Below, piece after piece: positions 54,790 to 63,976 of a stretch of DNA of 64,000 nucleotides. Source of the DNA: an uncultured Collinsella sp. (GTDB lineage Bacteria; Actinomycetota; Coriobacteriia; Coriobacteriales; Coriobacteriaceae); contig CATWCP010000003.1 of the NCBI GenBank assembly GCA_958349325.1, positions 10,977 to 74,976 on the forward strand. The letters are read 5' to 3'. Each line of letters opens with the position of its first letter. The first letter of the stretch is position 1. Under the pieces are notes generated by a model that saw nothing but the letters and a program-made list of their open reading frames with translations, did no database searches and was not told the origin of the DNA. A program made the position numbers and the translations under genes.

Positions 54790-56247
54790 CTAACCCATCC
54801 AACTAGAGGACAGAGGACCGGCGACGACGACCATGATCATGAGGACGACGAACACGAACGCCATGGCGCGCGGAAGGGGCTGGCCGGCGGCCACGGTCTC
54901 ACTCGGCTCACCGGGCAGGACCTTACCCATCCAACGCAGGAACCATGCGAAGGTGGCGACGGTCTCGACGACCATGACGCACACGAGGACAAAGATGACC
55001 GTGTTGGTAGCACCAACCGCGAAGCCACCGGAAATGATCTGGAACTTGGAAAAGAACGTGCTCATGGGGGGCACGCCGGCGATAGCGGTCGCGGCGACCG
55101 CAAAGCCCACGCCCGTGACTGGGTACTTCTTCATGAGGCCCTGGATCTTGGGCAGCATACGGGTTCCCAGCGTGAAGCTGAGAGAGCCAGCGATGAGGAA
55201 GAACAGGGTCTTGGTGAACGCGTGGTTGAAGATGTGCTCGACGGCGCCGTTAAACGCCATCTGGCTTCCGAACACGGAGAGGCCCAGGCCAAAGAACACG
55301 TAGGCGAGCTGCGCGATCGTCGAGAAGGCGAGCAGGCGCTTCATATCCTTCTGGGGCAGGTACATGAGGAAGCCGAAGAGCATGGTCACGACGGCGTCGA
55401 TGATGGCGACCCAACCGACGATCTCGGGGATATCGCCGGCGCTCGCAAGAGCGCGGGCGAACACGCACACGCCGACCTTAACCATGGACGCGCCATGAAG
55501 GTAGGCGGAAACGGGCGTGGGGGCCTCCATTGCGGAGGGCAGCCACATGTAGAGCGGGAACTGGGCGGACTTGGCCCAAGCAGCGAACAGGATGAGCAGC
55601 AGCACGACGGTCTTCATACCGGAATCGAGCTGGGAGATCGCGCTCAGCGCGAACGTGCCGGTTCCGGCGAACAGGAAGGCCGCGCCGATGTAGAGTCCCA
55701 GAGCGCCGATATGGGTGATGATGAGCGCCTTCATACCGGCCTTCTTGGCCGTGGGCGTCATGTAGTAGCTGATGAGGCCCCAGGAGCACACACCGGTGAT
55801 CTCGAAGAAAACGAGCTGGCCGACGATGGTGGAGCTGTAGGCGAGACCGGCCATGGCGCCGATGAACGTGGAGAAGTACACGTAGAAGCGACGACGGGGC
55901 GCGTCGGGATGCTCCTTATTCTTATCGCTCATGTACGGGAACGAATAGATGACGACGAGCAGGCCGATAGCGACGAACGCGGGTGCGAGCAGCGTGCTCA
56001 TCCGGTCGAATATGAAGCCCATGACCAAGGTCTGGCCCATACTCGCCCAGGTTACATCGACCGCGTTCATGCCGTTTCCGGCAAACGTCGCGGCCAAGCC
56101 AACGGAAGCGACCGTGGCGATGCCGCCGGCAAAGGCGCAGATCCATTTAGCGTAGGGACGCGGCAGCATGACGATGAGCAGGGAGCCCAGCATGGGGACG
56201 GCGATCGCCACCATGGCAAAGAGGGACAAGCTCGATTCGATTGACAT
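54790..56247 (-). CDS. hyfD: Hydrogenase-4 membrane subunit HyfD (antiporter-like)
   Basis: 485 residues of the NuoN/M family: AGLAYSSTIVGQLVFFEITG with the helix-5 Glu, LFAAWAKSAQFPLYMWLPSA with the Lys and PxxxWLP, and TIAQLAYVFFGLGLSVF. Third antiporter-like subunit of the complex with HyfB and HyfF. ATG 56247, 16 bases after the hyfC stop. Confidence 0.92.
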   Translation of the reverse strand: MSIESSLSLFAMVAIAVPMLGSLLIVMLPRPYAKWICAFAGGIATVASVGLAATFAGNGMNAVDVTWASMGQTLVMGFIFDRMSTLLAPAFVAIGLLVVIYSFPYMSDKNKEHPDAPRRRFYVYFSTFIGAMAGLAYSSTIVGQLVFFEITGVCSWGLISYYMTPTAKKAGMKALIITHIGALGLYIGAAFLFAGTGTFALSAISQLDSGMKTVVLLLILFAAWAKSAQFPLYMWLPSAMEAPTPVSAYLHGASMVKVGVCVFARALASAGDIPEIVGWVAIIDAVVTMLFGFLMYLPQKDMKRLLAFSTIAQLAYVFFGLGLSVFGSQMAFNGAVEHIFNHAFTKTLFFLIAGSLSFTLGTRMLPKIQGLMKKYPVTGVGFAVAATAIAGVPPMSTFFSKFQIISGGFAVGATNTVIFVLVCVMVVETVATFAWFLRWMGKVLPGEPSETVAAGQPLPRAMAFVFVVLMIMVVVAGPLSSSWMG

Positions 56248-56263
56248 AGTTTCTCCCTTCTCC

Positions 56264-57187
56264 CTACACGCCTACGACGACGAAGACGAACGCGAGGACC
56301 GCGATGCCGACGACGGCCCAGGTCTGGTTGCCGAGCACCTTGAAGCGCGAACGGGAAACGGAGTTCTCGAGCACGCCGCAGACGACGAAATCGACCAGGC
56401 ACTTGACGAGGAAGACGACGGCGCCCACGAGAGCGGTGACGCCGATGGTCGCGGGCTCTCCCCAGGGGATGAAGATGGAGGTGAACCAAGCGACGACCAC
56501 GACCTGCTTCATGCCCATGGCGAGCTTCATCATGGCCAGGGACGGGCCGGAGAGCTCGGCGAGCGGGCCCTCCTGGAGCTCCTGCTCGGCTTCGGCCTGA
56601 TCGAACGGAAGCTTGCCGAGCTCCATGTAACAGGCGGCCGCGAAGGCGACGCCGGCGAGGATAACGGCGACGACGCTCGAGACGTTGCCCGTAACGATGT
56701 GCTGACCCATGGTCGCAATGTCCGTGGAGCCGCACACGATGGCGACGGTGAACAGCGCGATGAGCATGGACGGCTCGATGAGCACGCTCATGAGGAGCTC
56801 GCGGATACCGCCGAAGCCCGCGTAGGCGTTGGAGGAATCCACGCCGGACAGCGCGAAGAAGAAGCGGGACAGCGCGAGCGCGTACATGATGGTGATGGCG
56901 TCACCAAAGACGGGCATGGGGCTCTGGAGCGTGAACATGGGCAGGCCCATGGCGAGCATAAACGACACCGCGAGGAACAGCGGCGGCATGATGCGCAGCA
57001 CGAAGCTCGAGTCGGAACTCACGGACTCGGGACGCGCCATGAGCTTCGCGAGGTCCCGGTAATCCTGAAGGATGGACGGACCGCGGCGATTGTGCATCTT
57101 CGCGCGAATCACACGGGCGAGGCCGGAGAAGAAGGGCGCGACCAGCATGACCACGAGGCCCTGCGCCATCGCAAGAACGATGTTCAT
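56264..57187 (-). CDS. hyfC: Hydrogenase-4 membrane subunit HyfC (NuoH-like)
   Basis: 307 residues, eight helices. SGLARVIRAKMHNRRGPSIL and QDYRDLAKLMARPE are the NuoH/HycD start; MELGKLPFDQAEAEQELQEG is the conserved acidic loop toward the hydrogenase. It anchors the soluble arm. ATG 57187 with GGGGAGAGG before it was chosen; the long upstream frame overlaps hyfB and is not coding. Confidence 0.93.
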   Translation of the reverse strand: MNIVLAMAQGLVVMLVAPFFSGLARVIRAKMHNRRGPSILQDYRDLAKLMARPESVSSDSSFVLRIMPPLFLAVSFMLAMGLPMFTLQSPMPVFGDAITIMYALALSRFFFALSGVDSSNAYAGFGGIRELLMSVLIEPSMLIALFTVAIVCGSTDIATMGQHIVTGNVSSVVAVILAGVAFAAACYMELGKLPFDQAEAEQELQEGPLAELSGPSLAMMKLAMGMKQVVVVAWFTSIFIPWGEPATIGVTALVGAVVFLVKCLVDFVVCGVLENSVSRSRFKVLGNQTWAVVGIAVLAFVFVVVGV

Positions 57188-57204
57188 AATATCCTCTCCC
57201 CTCT

Positions 57205-59223
57205 CTAGACCATGACCACGGCGAGCACGAGGAAGACCACGAGCGCCGCGACGATGTAGCAGATGTATACGGAGTAGTTGCCGCCCTCGATCTTGGAGGC
57301 GAGGCCGGCCAGCTTGTCGGCACCCTCGCTCGGTGCATCGACCAGGAAACGGTCGGGCAGGGGCTCGACGCCCTGGGCGACACCGGTGAGCTTCTGGAAC
57401 ACGTGCGCGATGGACCAGCAGATCTTGGTGCATACCTCGCGCAGGGTGTAGAGCGGGCCCATGAAGAGCTCTACGTCTGACGCGAAGCTCGTGGCGACGA
57501 CGGGCATGTGCTCGTTGGGCTCGTAGCCGCACGCCCAAGGGTCGGTCTTCTTAGCGGGGGCCTTGGCGCCGAGGCGGGACCTCAACGCGAACGCGAGGCC
57601 GGTGAGGACCACGAGCGCGATGGCGATCGCGGGGGTGGAGGTGGCGGCACCGGAAATCTCGTTCACGAGAGACACGCCCGAGGTGGCTGTGACGGCGGAG
57701 CCGGCAAGCACGCTCTGGGCGACGTCGCCCAGAACCGGGGCGATGACCGGGGAGCCGATTCCCAGTACCACGCAGATGGCCGCGAGGAGCATCTGCGAGA
57801 ACAACATCGGAGCCGGGGACTCCTTGGCGTTCGCGGCCTCCTGGGAACGAGGGCTGCTCGCGAACGAGACGCCGTAGGCCTTCACGAAGCACGTGACGGC
57901 CAGGGCACCGGTGATGGCGAGGGCGGCCGCGGAGGCGACGGCGAACACCATGACGACCGGGTCGGAGAGCGTCGAGATGTTGAACAGGGACTGGTAGGTG
58001 AACCACTCGGAAACGAAGCCGTTGAGCGGCGGGATGGCCGAGATGGCAAGGGCACCGATGAGGAAGCAGACGGCCGTGACCGGCATGCGGCGGAACAGAC
58101 CGCCCATCTTCTCCATGTTGCGCGTACCCGTGGCATAGAGCAGGGAGCCCGCGCCGAGGATCAGCTCGCCCTTGAACATGGCGTGGTTGAGCGTGTGGTA
58201 GAGGGCGGCCATGAGCGCGATCGTCGCGATGACGTCGTTGCCCAGGGCGTGCGCCGTCATGGACGCGCCGACACCGAGCAAGATGATGCCGATGTTCTCG
58301 ACGGAGTGGTAGGCCAGCAGGCGCTTAATGTCGTGCTCGTGGAGGGCGTAGACGACGCCCAGAACCGACGAGATGGATCCGAAGACCAGGACCATGAGGC
58401 CCCACCAGAGCTGGACGCCCGAACCCGCGAGCAGGTCGAGACCGACCTTGAGGATTCCCAGGATGCCGATCTTGATCATGCCGCCGGACATGAGGGCGGA
58501 CACGTTGGACGGCGCCTCGGGGTGCGCCTGGGGCAGCCAGGAGTGCAGCGGGATGATACCGGCCTTTGCGCCGAATCCGAAGAACGCGAGGACGAAGCAC
58601 GCGGAGGAGACGGCGGGTCCAAAGTCATGCGTACGGAAATCACTGAAGCTGAAGGAACCGCCCACGCCGTTGGTCATGAGCAGGAAGCTCGCCATGATAA
58701 GGACAAAGCCCACGTGCGCGATGACGAAGTAGAGCCAACCGCCCCTAATGGAGTTCTTGTTCTCCTCGATAACGACAAGGAAGTAGCTCGTAAGGGACAT
58801 GAGCTCAAAGGCGACCAGGAACCAGAACACGTTGTCGGCGGTGATGACGAGCATCATCGAGGCGACGAAGGTGTTCATGAAGAAACCGGCGCGCCCGACC
58901 TTGCCCGGGTACTCATCGAAGTAGGACAGACCGTAGATGAAGCCCGCAAAGGCGAGAATCGAGATGAGGACCACGATCAGGCCCGCAAGGCCGTTGAGCA
59001 AGAGCTCGAGACGGGCGAACGGGAAGAAGAAAACCGTGTTGAGGGACGAAACGTCGCCAAGCACGGCCTCGAGGCCCGCGATGAACGACAGCACGGCCGC
59101 GACGGCGCCGATCAGGCAGCCGGCGGTCTTGGCGGCGTTGTCGGCCTTAATCAGCAGAACCGAGGCGAGCGCACCGATGCACGAGACGGCAAGCGATGCG
59201 ATAAACAGCGTCATGCTATCCAT
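57205..59223 (-). CDS. hyfB: Hydrogenase-4 membrane subunit HyfB (NuoL-like)
   Basis: 672 residues, the same length as E. coli HyfB, with about 16 helices. FLVAFELMSLTSYFLVVIEE holds the conserved Glu, FGFGAKAGIIPLHSWLPQAH the Lys and HxWLP, and LLAYHSVENIGIILLGVGAS the helix-10 motif. A likely proton-pumping subunit. ATG 59223 overlaps the hyfA stop by eight bases. Confidence 0.94.
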   Translation of the reverse strand: MDSMTLFIASLAVSCIGALASVLLIKADNAAKTAGCLIGAVAAVLSFIAGLEAVLGDVSSLNTVFFFPFARLELLLNGLAGLIVVLISILAFAGFIYGLSYFDEYPGKVGRAGFFMNTFVASMMLVITADNVFWFLVAFELMSLTSYFLVVIEENKNSIRGGWLYFVIAHVGFVLIMASFLLMTNGVGGSFSFSDFRTHDFGPAVSSACFVLAFFGFGAKAGIIPLHSWLPQAHPEAPSNVSALMSGGMIKIGILGILKVGLDLLAGSGVQLWWGLMVLVFGSISSVLGVVYALHEHDIKRLLAYHSVENIGIILLGVGASMTAHALGNDVIATIALMAALYHTLNHAMFKGELILGAGSLLYATGTRNMEKMGGLFRRMPVTAVCFLIGALAISAIPPLNGFVSEWFTYQSLFNISTLSDPVVMVFAVASAAALAITGALAVTCFVKAYGVSFASSPRSQEAANAKESPAPMLFSQMLLAAICVVLGIGSPVIAPVLGDVAQSVLAGSAVTATSGVSLVNEISGAATSTPAIAIALVVLTGLAFALRSRLGAKAPAKKTDPWACGYEPNEHMPVVATSFASDVELFMGPLYTLREVCTKICWSIAHVFQKLTGVAQGVEPLPDRFLVDAPSEGADKLAGLASKIEGGNYSVYICYIVAALVVFLVLAVVMV

Positions 59224-59833
59224 TGTTTACGCTCCCTTCTGCTTTCTCGGACAGGCCCTGGGCCACAGCGGTAACGTCGACGACCGGACCGTTTTCGATC
59301 GAGCGCAGGCGCTTGGCCTCGTCGAGCTCGCGATCGGCCGCGCCGCCCATGACGGTCAGCGCCTTGGTGGGGCACGCCGCCACACAATGCGGGCCGTCCG
59401 GATCGAAGGCGCACAGGTCGCACTTGATAGCGCAGGTGTACTGGCCAGGAGCCCACGTAAGCAGGCTGCTCAGGGACTTAGGATACGAAGGCGTCGGGTC
59501 GCACATGCCTGCGACACCGGCGATAGACGTGCCATCGGGATGGATGGCTCCGAAGGGGCACGCGATGGCGCACAGCCTGCACCCGATGCACTCCTGCTCC
59601 TTGACGTGGATGCGATCGCCATCGTGCTCGATGGCATTCACCGGGCAAACCTCGGCGCAGGGGGCACCCTCGCAATGGTGGCAGGCAAGGGCGGCCGAAA
59701 TACCGCCGGTCTTCACGAGCGCCAGGCGCGGCGTATCCTGAAGACCCTGCATCCGGTGAGCGTCGGCACAGGCGGACTGGCATGTTCCGCAGCCGATGCA
59801 CCTCTCCGGGTTGATGTCGATGAAGCGGTTCAT
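59216..59833 (-). CDS. hyfA: Formate hydrogenlyase ferredoxin HyfA (HycB-like)
   Basis: 205 residues with four [4Fe-4S] motifs: CIGCGTCQSACADAH, CHHCEGAPCAEVCPVNAI, CIGCRLCAIACPFGAI and CDLCAFDPDGPHCVAACPTK. It carries electrons from FdhF to HyfH. An insertion at about 105-130 (SYPKSLSSLLTWAPGQYTCA) is larger than in HycB. ATG 59833 has GGAAG five bases upstream. Confidence 0.9.
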   Translation of the reverse strand: MNRFIDINPERCIGCGTCQSACADAHRMQGLQDTPRLALVKTGGISAALACHHCEGAPCAEVCPVNAIEHDGDRIHVKEQECIGCRLCAIACPFGAIHPDGTSIAGVAGMCDPTPSYPKSLSSLLTWAPGQYTCAIKCDLCAFDPDGPHCVAACPTKALTVMGGAADRELDEAKRLRSIENGPVVDVTAVAQGLSEKAEGSVNNG

Positions 59834-59855
59834 CCCCACTTCCTTTCAAAATAAC

Positions 59856-59890
59856 GGGCCGGGCTCCCGAACGTACGGGACGCCCGGCCC
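59856..59890 (-). terminator. Strong hairpin between fdhF and hyfA
   Basis: GGGCCGGGC (59856-59864) pairs with GCCCGGCCC (59882-59890), with an inner CCCG/CGGG. Read leftwards it follows fdhF and precedes the hyfA ribosome site, so it could lower hydrogenase transcription relative to FdhF or protect the fdhF mRNA end. Confidence 0.65.
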
Positions 59891-59911
59891 AAAAAGCTAA
59901 CGAGAACGGGA

Positions 59912-62134
59912 CTACACGATTTGGTTCACGTGCGTCTCGTCATCGAACTTGGCGGCGCCGGGCTCAACGTCCTGGGGAGCGGCGGCGTCCACCAGAGCCT
60001 GCTTGAGCTCGGTGTACTGACGCTCCACCTCGCCCTCAGCCCAGACCTGGTCGGCGATAGCGTCGACCTGGCAGGCGGAGAACTTGTCCTCGGGCGTATG
60101 CGAGACCGGGTCGACCTTGTGAATGGTCAGCTCGTTGCACTTGCCGATCCACCACTGGTAGGTCATGTAGACCGTGCCCTTGTTGATGCGATCGCTCACG
60201 TCGGCGCGGCTGTATACCTGGCCGCGGCGGCTGTGGATCGAGACGATGTCGCCGTTCTTGATGCCGCGCGCATCGGCGTCCGCGGGATTCATGCGGACAA
60301 AGCCGGGCTCGTCGGCAAGCAGCGCCAGCGTCTTGCAGTTGCCGGTCATCGAGCGGCAGCTGTAGTGGCCGACCTCGCGGACGGTGCACAGGATGAGCGG
60401 GTACTCATCGTCGGGAAGCTCGGAGGGCGCCTCCCAGTCGTGCGCCATCAGGTTGGCGCGGCCGTCCTTGGTGGTGAACTTGCCACCAGCGAACATGTCG
60501 GGCGTACCGTGGTCGTTCACATCGGTGCTCTTGACGGGCCACTGGGCGTAACCGCCCTCGGGAGCCATCTTCTCGTAGGTCGCGCCCACAAAGTTGGGGC
60601 ACAGGCTAATGCACTCGTTCCAGATCTGCTCGGTGTTGTCGTAGTGCATGGGGTAACCCATACGCGTGGACAGGTCCGCGAAGATCTCCCAGTCGTGACG
60701 GCACTCGCCCTTGGGCGGAACGGCCGCGTCAAAGTGCTGGAAGCTACGGTCGGATGCGGTAAAGACACCCTCGTGCTCGCCCCAAGAGGTTGCAGGCAGG
60801 ATGACGTCGGCGAGCATGGTCGTCTGCGTCATAAAGATGTCCTGGCAAATGAACAGATCCAGCTCGGAGAGCGTCTTGCGCATACCGGCCGAATCGGGCT
60901 CGGTCTGCACCGGGTCCTCGCCGTAGTTGTAGAAGCAGTGCACCTTGCCCTCGTCGACCAGGTGGCCCAGGTCGGTGAGCTTGTAGCCCTCCTCGAGCGG
61001 GAGCTTTTCCTCGGGCACGCCCCAAGCCTTGGCAAACTTGGCACGCACAGCCGGGTCGGTGACCTTCTGGTAGCCAGGGTACAGGTTGGGCAGCATGCCC
61101 ATATCGCAGGAGCCCTGGACGTTATTCTGGCCACGCACGGGCGCGAGGCCGGAATTGGGTTTGCCGATCTGGCCGGCAACGCAGGCGATGGAGGCGATGG
61201 TGTGCACCGTCTTCAGGTTCTGCTTCTGCTGGCATACGCCCATGCCCCAGCCAATGATGGCAGAGGGCTTCGCCGTGGCGTACATCTCGGCAGCTTGGTG
61301 GATCAACGCGGGCTCGACACCCGTGATGTCCTGTACGGATTCGGGAGTGTAGTTCTTGATGGTCTCCCACCACTCGTCAAAGCCGTTCGTATGCTCGGCG
61401 ACGAATTCCTTGTCGTAGAGGCCATCGTTGACCAAGCAGTTGGCAAAGGCGTTGAGGAACGCGACGTTGCAACCGTTCTTGATCGGAAGGTAGAGATCGG
61501 CGATACGCGCGGTTTCGATATGGCGCGGGTCGGCGACGATGATCTTGCAACCCTTTTCTTTGGCTCGCACGATACGCCTTGCGACGATGGGGTGCGAATC
61601 GGCAGGGTTATAGCCGAAGAGGAAAATGCAGCCCGCATCCTCCATACCGGGGATGGAGCATGACATGCAACCTGAACCAACCGTGTCCATCAGACCGAGG
61701 ACAGTAGGGCCGTGTCAAGTACGGGCGCAGTTGTCCACGCTGTGGGTGCCGATGCACGCACGCGTAAACTTCTGCATGACGTAGTTCGCCTCATTGCCGC
61801 CGCCTCGCGAAGAGCCGGTGGTCATGACAGCGTTAGGACCATATTCGTCAATTATGGCCTGCATCTTAGATGCGGTGAAATCCAGTGCCTCGTCCCAGCT
61901 TACGCGCTCAAGATCCGCGCCCTTGGTGCGGCGGATCATCGGGTGCAGTACGCGAGGAGTCAAGATCTTGGTGTCGTTGATGAAGTCGTAGCCGCTCATG
62001 CCCTTAAGGCACAGCTCGCTCTGGTTGGTGATGCCGTTGAGCGGTTCGGTACCCACGACCTGGCCGTTTTGGACCAGGAGGTTAAACTGGCAACCGGCGC
62101 CGCAGTACGGGCAAATCACTTTATGCTTCTCCAT
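59912..62134 (-). CDS. fdhF: Formate dehydrogenase H, selenocysteine-containing
   Basis: 740 residues with one in-frame UGA. Reading 62134 to 59912, VICPYCGAGCQFNLLV...CLKG binds a [4Fe-4S] cluster; then SVDNCART, the UGA at 61715-61717, then HGPTVLGLMDTVGSGC, the exact context of selenocysteine in FdhF (CARVUHGPSV in E. coli). Two molybdopterin domains follow. Without recoding the gene appears as two frames, 61715-62185 and 59912-61690. Start 62134 (MEKHKVICPYC) has AAGGAGG; a start 17 codons earlier is unlikely. It oxidises formate to CO2 in the cytoplasm and hands electrons to the adjacent ferredoxins. Confidence 0.96.
61684..61717 (-). promoter_or_regulatory. UGA and SECIS-like hairpin of fdhF
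   Basis: UGA at 61715-61717. Eleven bases downstream TGTCC (61699-61703) pairs with GGACA (61684-61688); the loop TCGGTCTGAT contains GGTCTG, as in the E. coli fdhF SECIS loop (AGGTCTG), which SelB binds. Confidence 0.85.
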
Positions 62135-62209
62135 GACACCCTCCTTCCTTTCTCTGCTACCGAATGCTCGGTACTTATTTGACAATCATTGGGCCTGTCG
62201 CCCCAACGC

Positions 62210-62728
62210 TTACGCCTCGTTTTCGATGGTGGCGCGGGCACGCTCGGCAGTCAGTTCTGCCAAACGTTCCTCGTCTACCAGGGTGAGGCCCTTGGTCGGG
62301 CACGCCTCGGCACACGCCGGACCGCCGGGACGGTCCACGCACAGGTCGCACTTGAGCACGAAGCTCTTGGTCTGCGAACCCACGCGAACGTCGCCCATCA
62401 AGACGGGGACCTGCGTGGTCGCCACGCTCACGGCGCCAAAGGGGCATGCCATGACGCAGCTCTTGCAGCCGATGCAGTTGTCCTCGTTGACGCCGATGCG
62501 ATGGTTCTTTGGATCAAAGAACAAGGCGCCCGTAGGACAGGCCTTCGCGCACGGGGCATCCTCGCAGTGATGGCAAGCCACCGGTGCGGAGATCTCGTAC
62601 GTACGCGTCACGCGCAGGCGCGGCGCGGCGATGTTACCGGGGATGTCGTGCGCCTCGATACACGCCGCCATGCAGGTTTGACACCCAATGCAGCGCGAAG
62701 AATCGGCTACGACTCGCTTATTACCCAT
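62210..62728 (-). CDS. 4Fe-4S ferredoxin-type protein, HycB/HydN-like
   Basis: 172 residues with four cluster motifs: CIGCQTCMAACIEAH, CHHCEDAPCAKACPTGAL, CIGCKSCVMACPFGAV and CDLCVDRPGGPACAEACPTK. First gene of the formate hydrogenlyase operon, directly before fdhF. Like HydN, it may assist FdhF maturation or act as its electron acceptor. ATG 62728 follows GGAGGGAGTGAACAAC; the longer frame upstream is in the control region. Confidence 0.9.
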   Translation of the reverse strand: MGNKRVVADSSRCIGCQTCMAACIEAHDIPGNIAAPRLRVTRTYEISAPVACHHCEDAPCAKACPTGALFFDPKNHRIGVNEDNCIGCKSCVMACPFGAVSVATTQVPVLMGDVRVGSQTKSFVLKCDLCVDRPGGPACAEACPTKGLTLVDEERLAELTAERARATIENEA

Positions 62729-63156
62729 GTTGTTCACTCCCTCCTGAATCCCTTGCCGGAGAGACCCTGTCGACATTGACCCAAGCCGCCCGTGGCCTGG
62801 CATCGACGAATCGAATGCATGCGGCGAAACATGCACTCGGTAGAGTTTCTCCAACGATATACAGGTTAAATATACGCAGTTGCAGGGGGCAAACTTGAGC
62901 ATAGGCCCTGCAATACGGGTGTATTGCAGGGGTTTTGGCAGGTTGGAATTATTCTCTAGAAGCTATAAAGGTGAGTGTATTACATGCGTACATCCAAGGG
63001 AGATTTCACGCTCGCTTCTGAAGGATGTAGTACGTTTGTAATATTGTTCACACTCAAATACTTGAGTGCAATAAAGTAATGGTTATAAAATTGGCTATTA
63101 TTATCCGATACTGTATTTGACTATTCATATTGCACGCTCATTAAGGGAGGCCAGTG
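62729..63156. promoter_or_regulatory. Palindrome-rich control region between the FHL operon and a TA pair
   Basis: 428 bases without a gene, AT-rich compared with the neighbours. CCCTGCAATAC (62907-62917) pairs perfectly with GTATTGCAGGG (62922-62932). TATTACATGCGTAC (62978-62991) and GTACGTTTGTAATA (63030-63043) are inverted copies (12 of 14), with further matching flanks GAGTGT and ACATCC. CACTCAA-ATAC-TTGAGTG (63051-63068) is a perfect 18-base palindrome. These are operator candidates for the formate hydrogenlyase operon (leftward) or the toxin-antitoxin genes (rightward). GGGAGG at 63145-63150 serves the antitoxin. Confidence 0.6.
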
Positions 63157-63481
63157 ATGTCATCGACGCAAAAAACGAGCCATCCTGCAGGTGCGCATTC
63201 GCGAAGAGGACAAGCAGCATGCCGAGCGCCTCTACGACGCCATGGGCACATCGCTTGCCGAGGCCATCCGTCTATTTGTCGCGCAGAGCATTTTGATGCG
63301 CAAGCTCCCCTTTCAGCCGGTCGCCGTGCGCTCAAAGGACGGCACCGCCGCCTATGGATCGCTCAAAGCATATGGGGACCCCAATCGCCGCGCCGAGGAG
63401 CGCAATGCCTGGATTGAATACCTTGTCACGGAAAGCGACGATTCGATTTTGGGTCCCGAGGAAGTAGATATCCATGAGTAG
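63157..63481 (+). pseudogene. RelB-like antitoxin with a frame break at an A6 run
   Basis: ATG 63157 with GGGAGG seven bases before begins MSSTQK, but after the A6 run at 63170-63175 the frame leaves the family. In the other frame AILQVRIREEDKQHAERLYD, AMGTSLAEAIRLFVAQSILM, RKLPFQPVAV is a RelB/DinJ-like ribbon-helix-helix antitoxin ending at 63481. With five A's the whole would read MSSTQKRAILQVRIREED. The only in-frame start without a shift is GTG 63191, without a ribosome site. Sequencing or assembly error, phase variation by slippage, or decay are all possible. The stop overlaps the toxin start by eight bases. Confidence 0.75.
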
Positions 63482-63929
63482 CACCATCATCGACGAGACC
63501 GTCATCCTGCGCTACCTGCTTGACGACGACGAAGTTCTGTCACCGCGCGCCGCCAAGGTCATCGCCACGCGCACCGCTCGCGTCTACCCCGAGATCATCA
63601 CGCGCGTCGTGGTCACGCTGCGCGACGTCTATAAGGTTCCCCGCGTTGAGATTGCTGCGGCCATGAAAAGGCTGCTCGATGACGTCATGGTCGACGAGCC
63701 CACCGTTGTCGCTCTTGCCGTCAAACTCTTTGGCAAGACCCATATGGACTTTACCGACTGCCTCCTCGCAGCCCGAACCGCCATCTACAACGATGATGTC
63801 GTGAGCTTTGGCAAGCCCATCATCCAAGGTATGATCGATTACCGCCGCAAACGCCAAACCGCTGCCGAAGCCCGCAGCCGAAGCACCGACTCCACCATCG
63901 ACAAGCTCCGCCACCGCCCCCGCAGCTAA
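63474..63929 (+). CDS. PIN-domain toxin
   Basis: 151 residues. Acidic residues of the PIN nuclease site are Asp in STIIDETVILRYLLDDDE (near 7), Glu in RVYPEIITRVVVTL (near 40), and Asp pair in THMDFTDCLLAARTAIYNDD (near 95 and 115). The C-terminal tail (KRQTAAEARSRSTDSTIDKL) is basic. A VapC-type RNase is the best guess. It pairs with the upstream RelB-like antitoxin (overlap eight bases), an unusual combination since PIN toxins more often pair with VapB-type antitoxins. Confidence 0.85.
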   Translation: MSSTIIDETVILRYLLDDDEVLSPRAAKVIATRTARVYPEIITRVVVTLRDVYKVPRVEIAAAMKRLLDDVMVDEPTVVALAVKLFGKTHMDFTDCLLAARTAIYNDDVVSFGKPIIQGMIDYRRKRQTAAEARSRSTDSTIDKLRHRPRS

Positions 63930-63976
63930 CCGGCAGGCAACGGCATCGCCCGCCTCTCAGCCCCATCCCCTCCTAA

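Noticed and set aside
59912..62185. fdhF as a pseudogene with a premature stop
   Set aside because: The UGA has the exact FdhF selenocysteine context and a SECIS-like hairpin, and selA, selB and selC are nearby.
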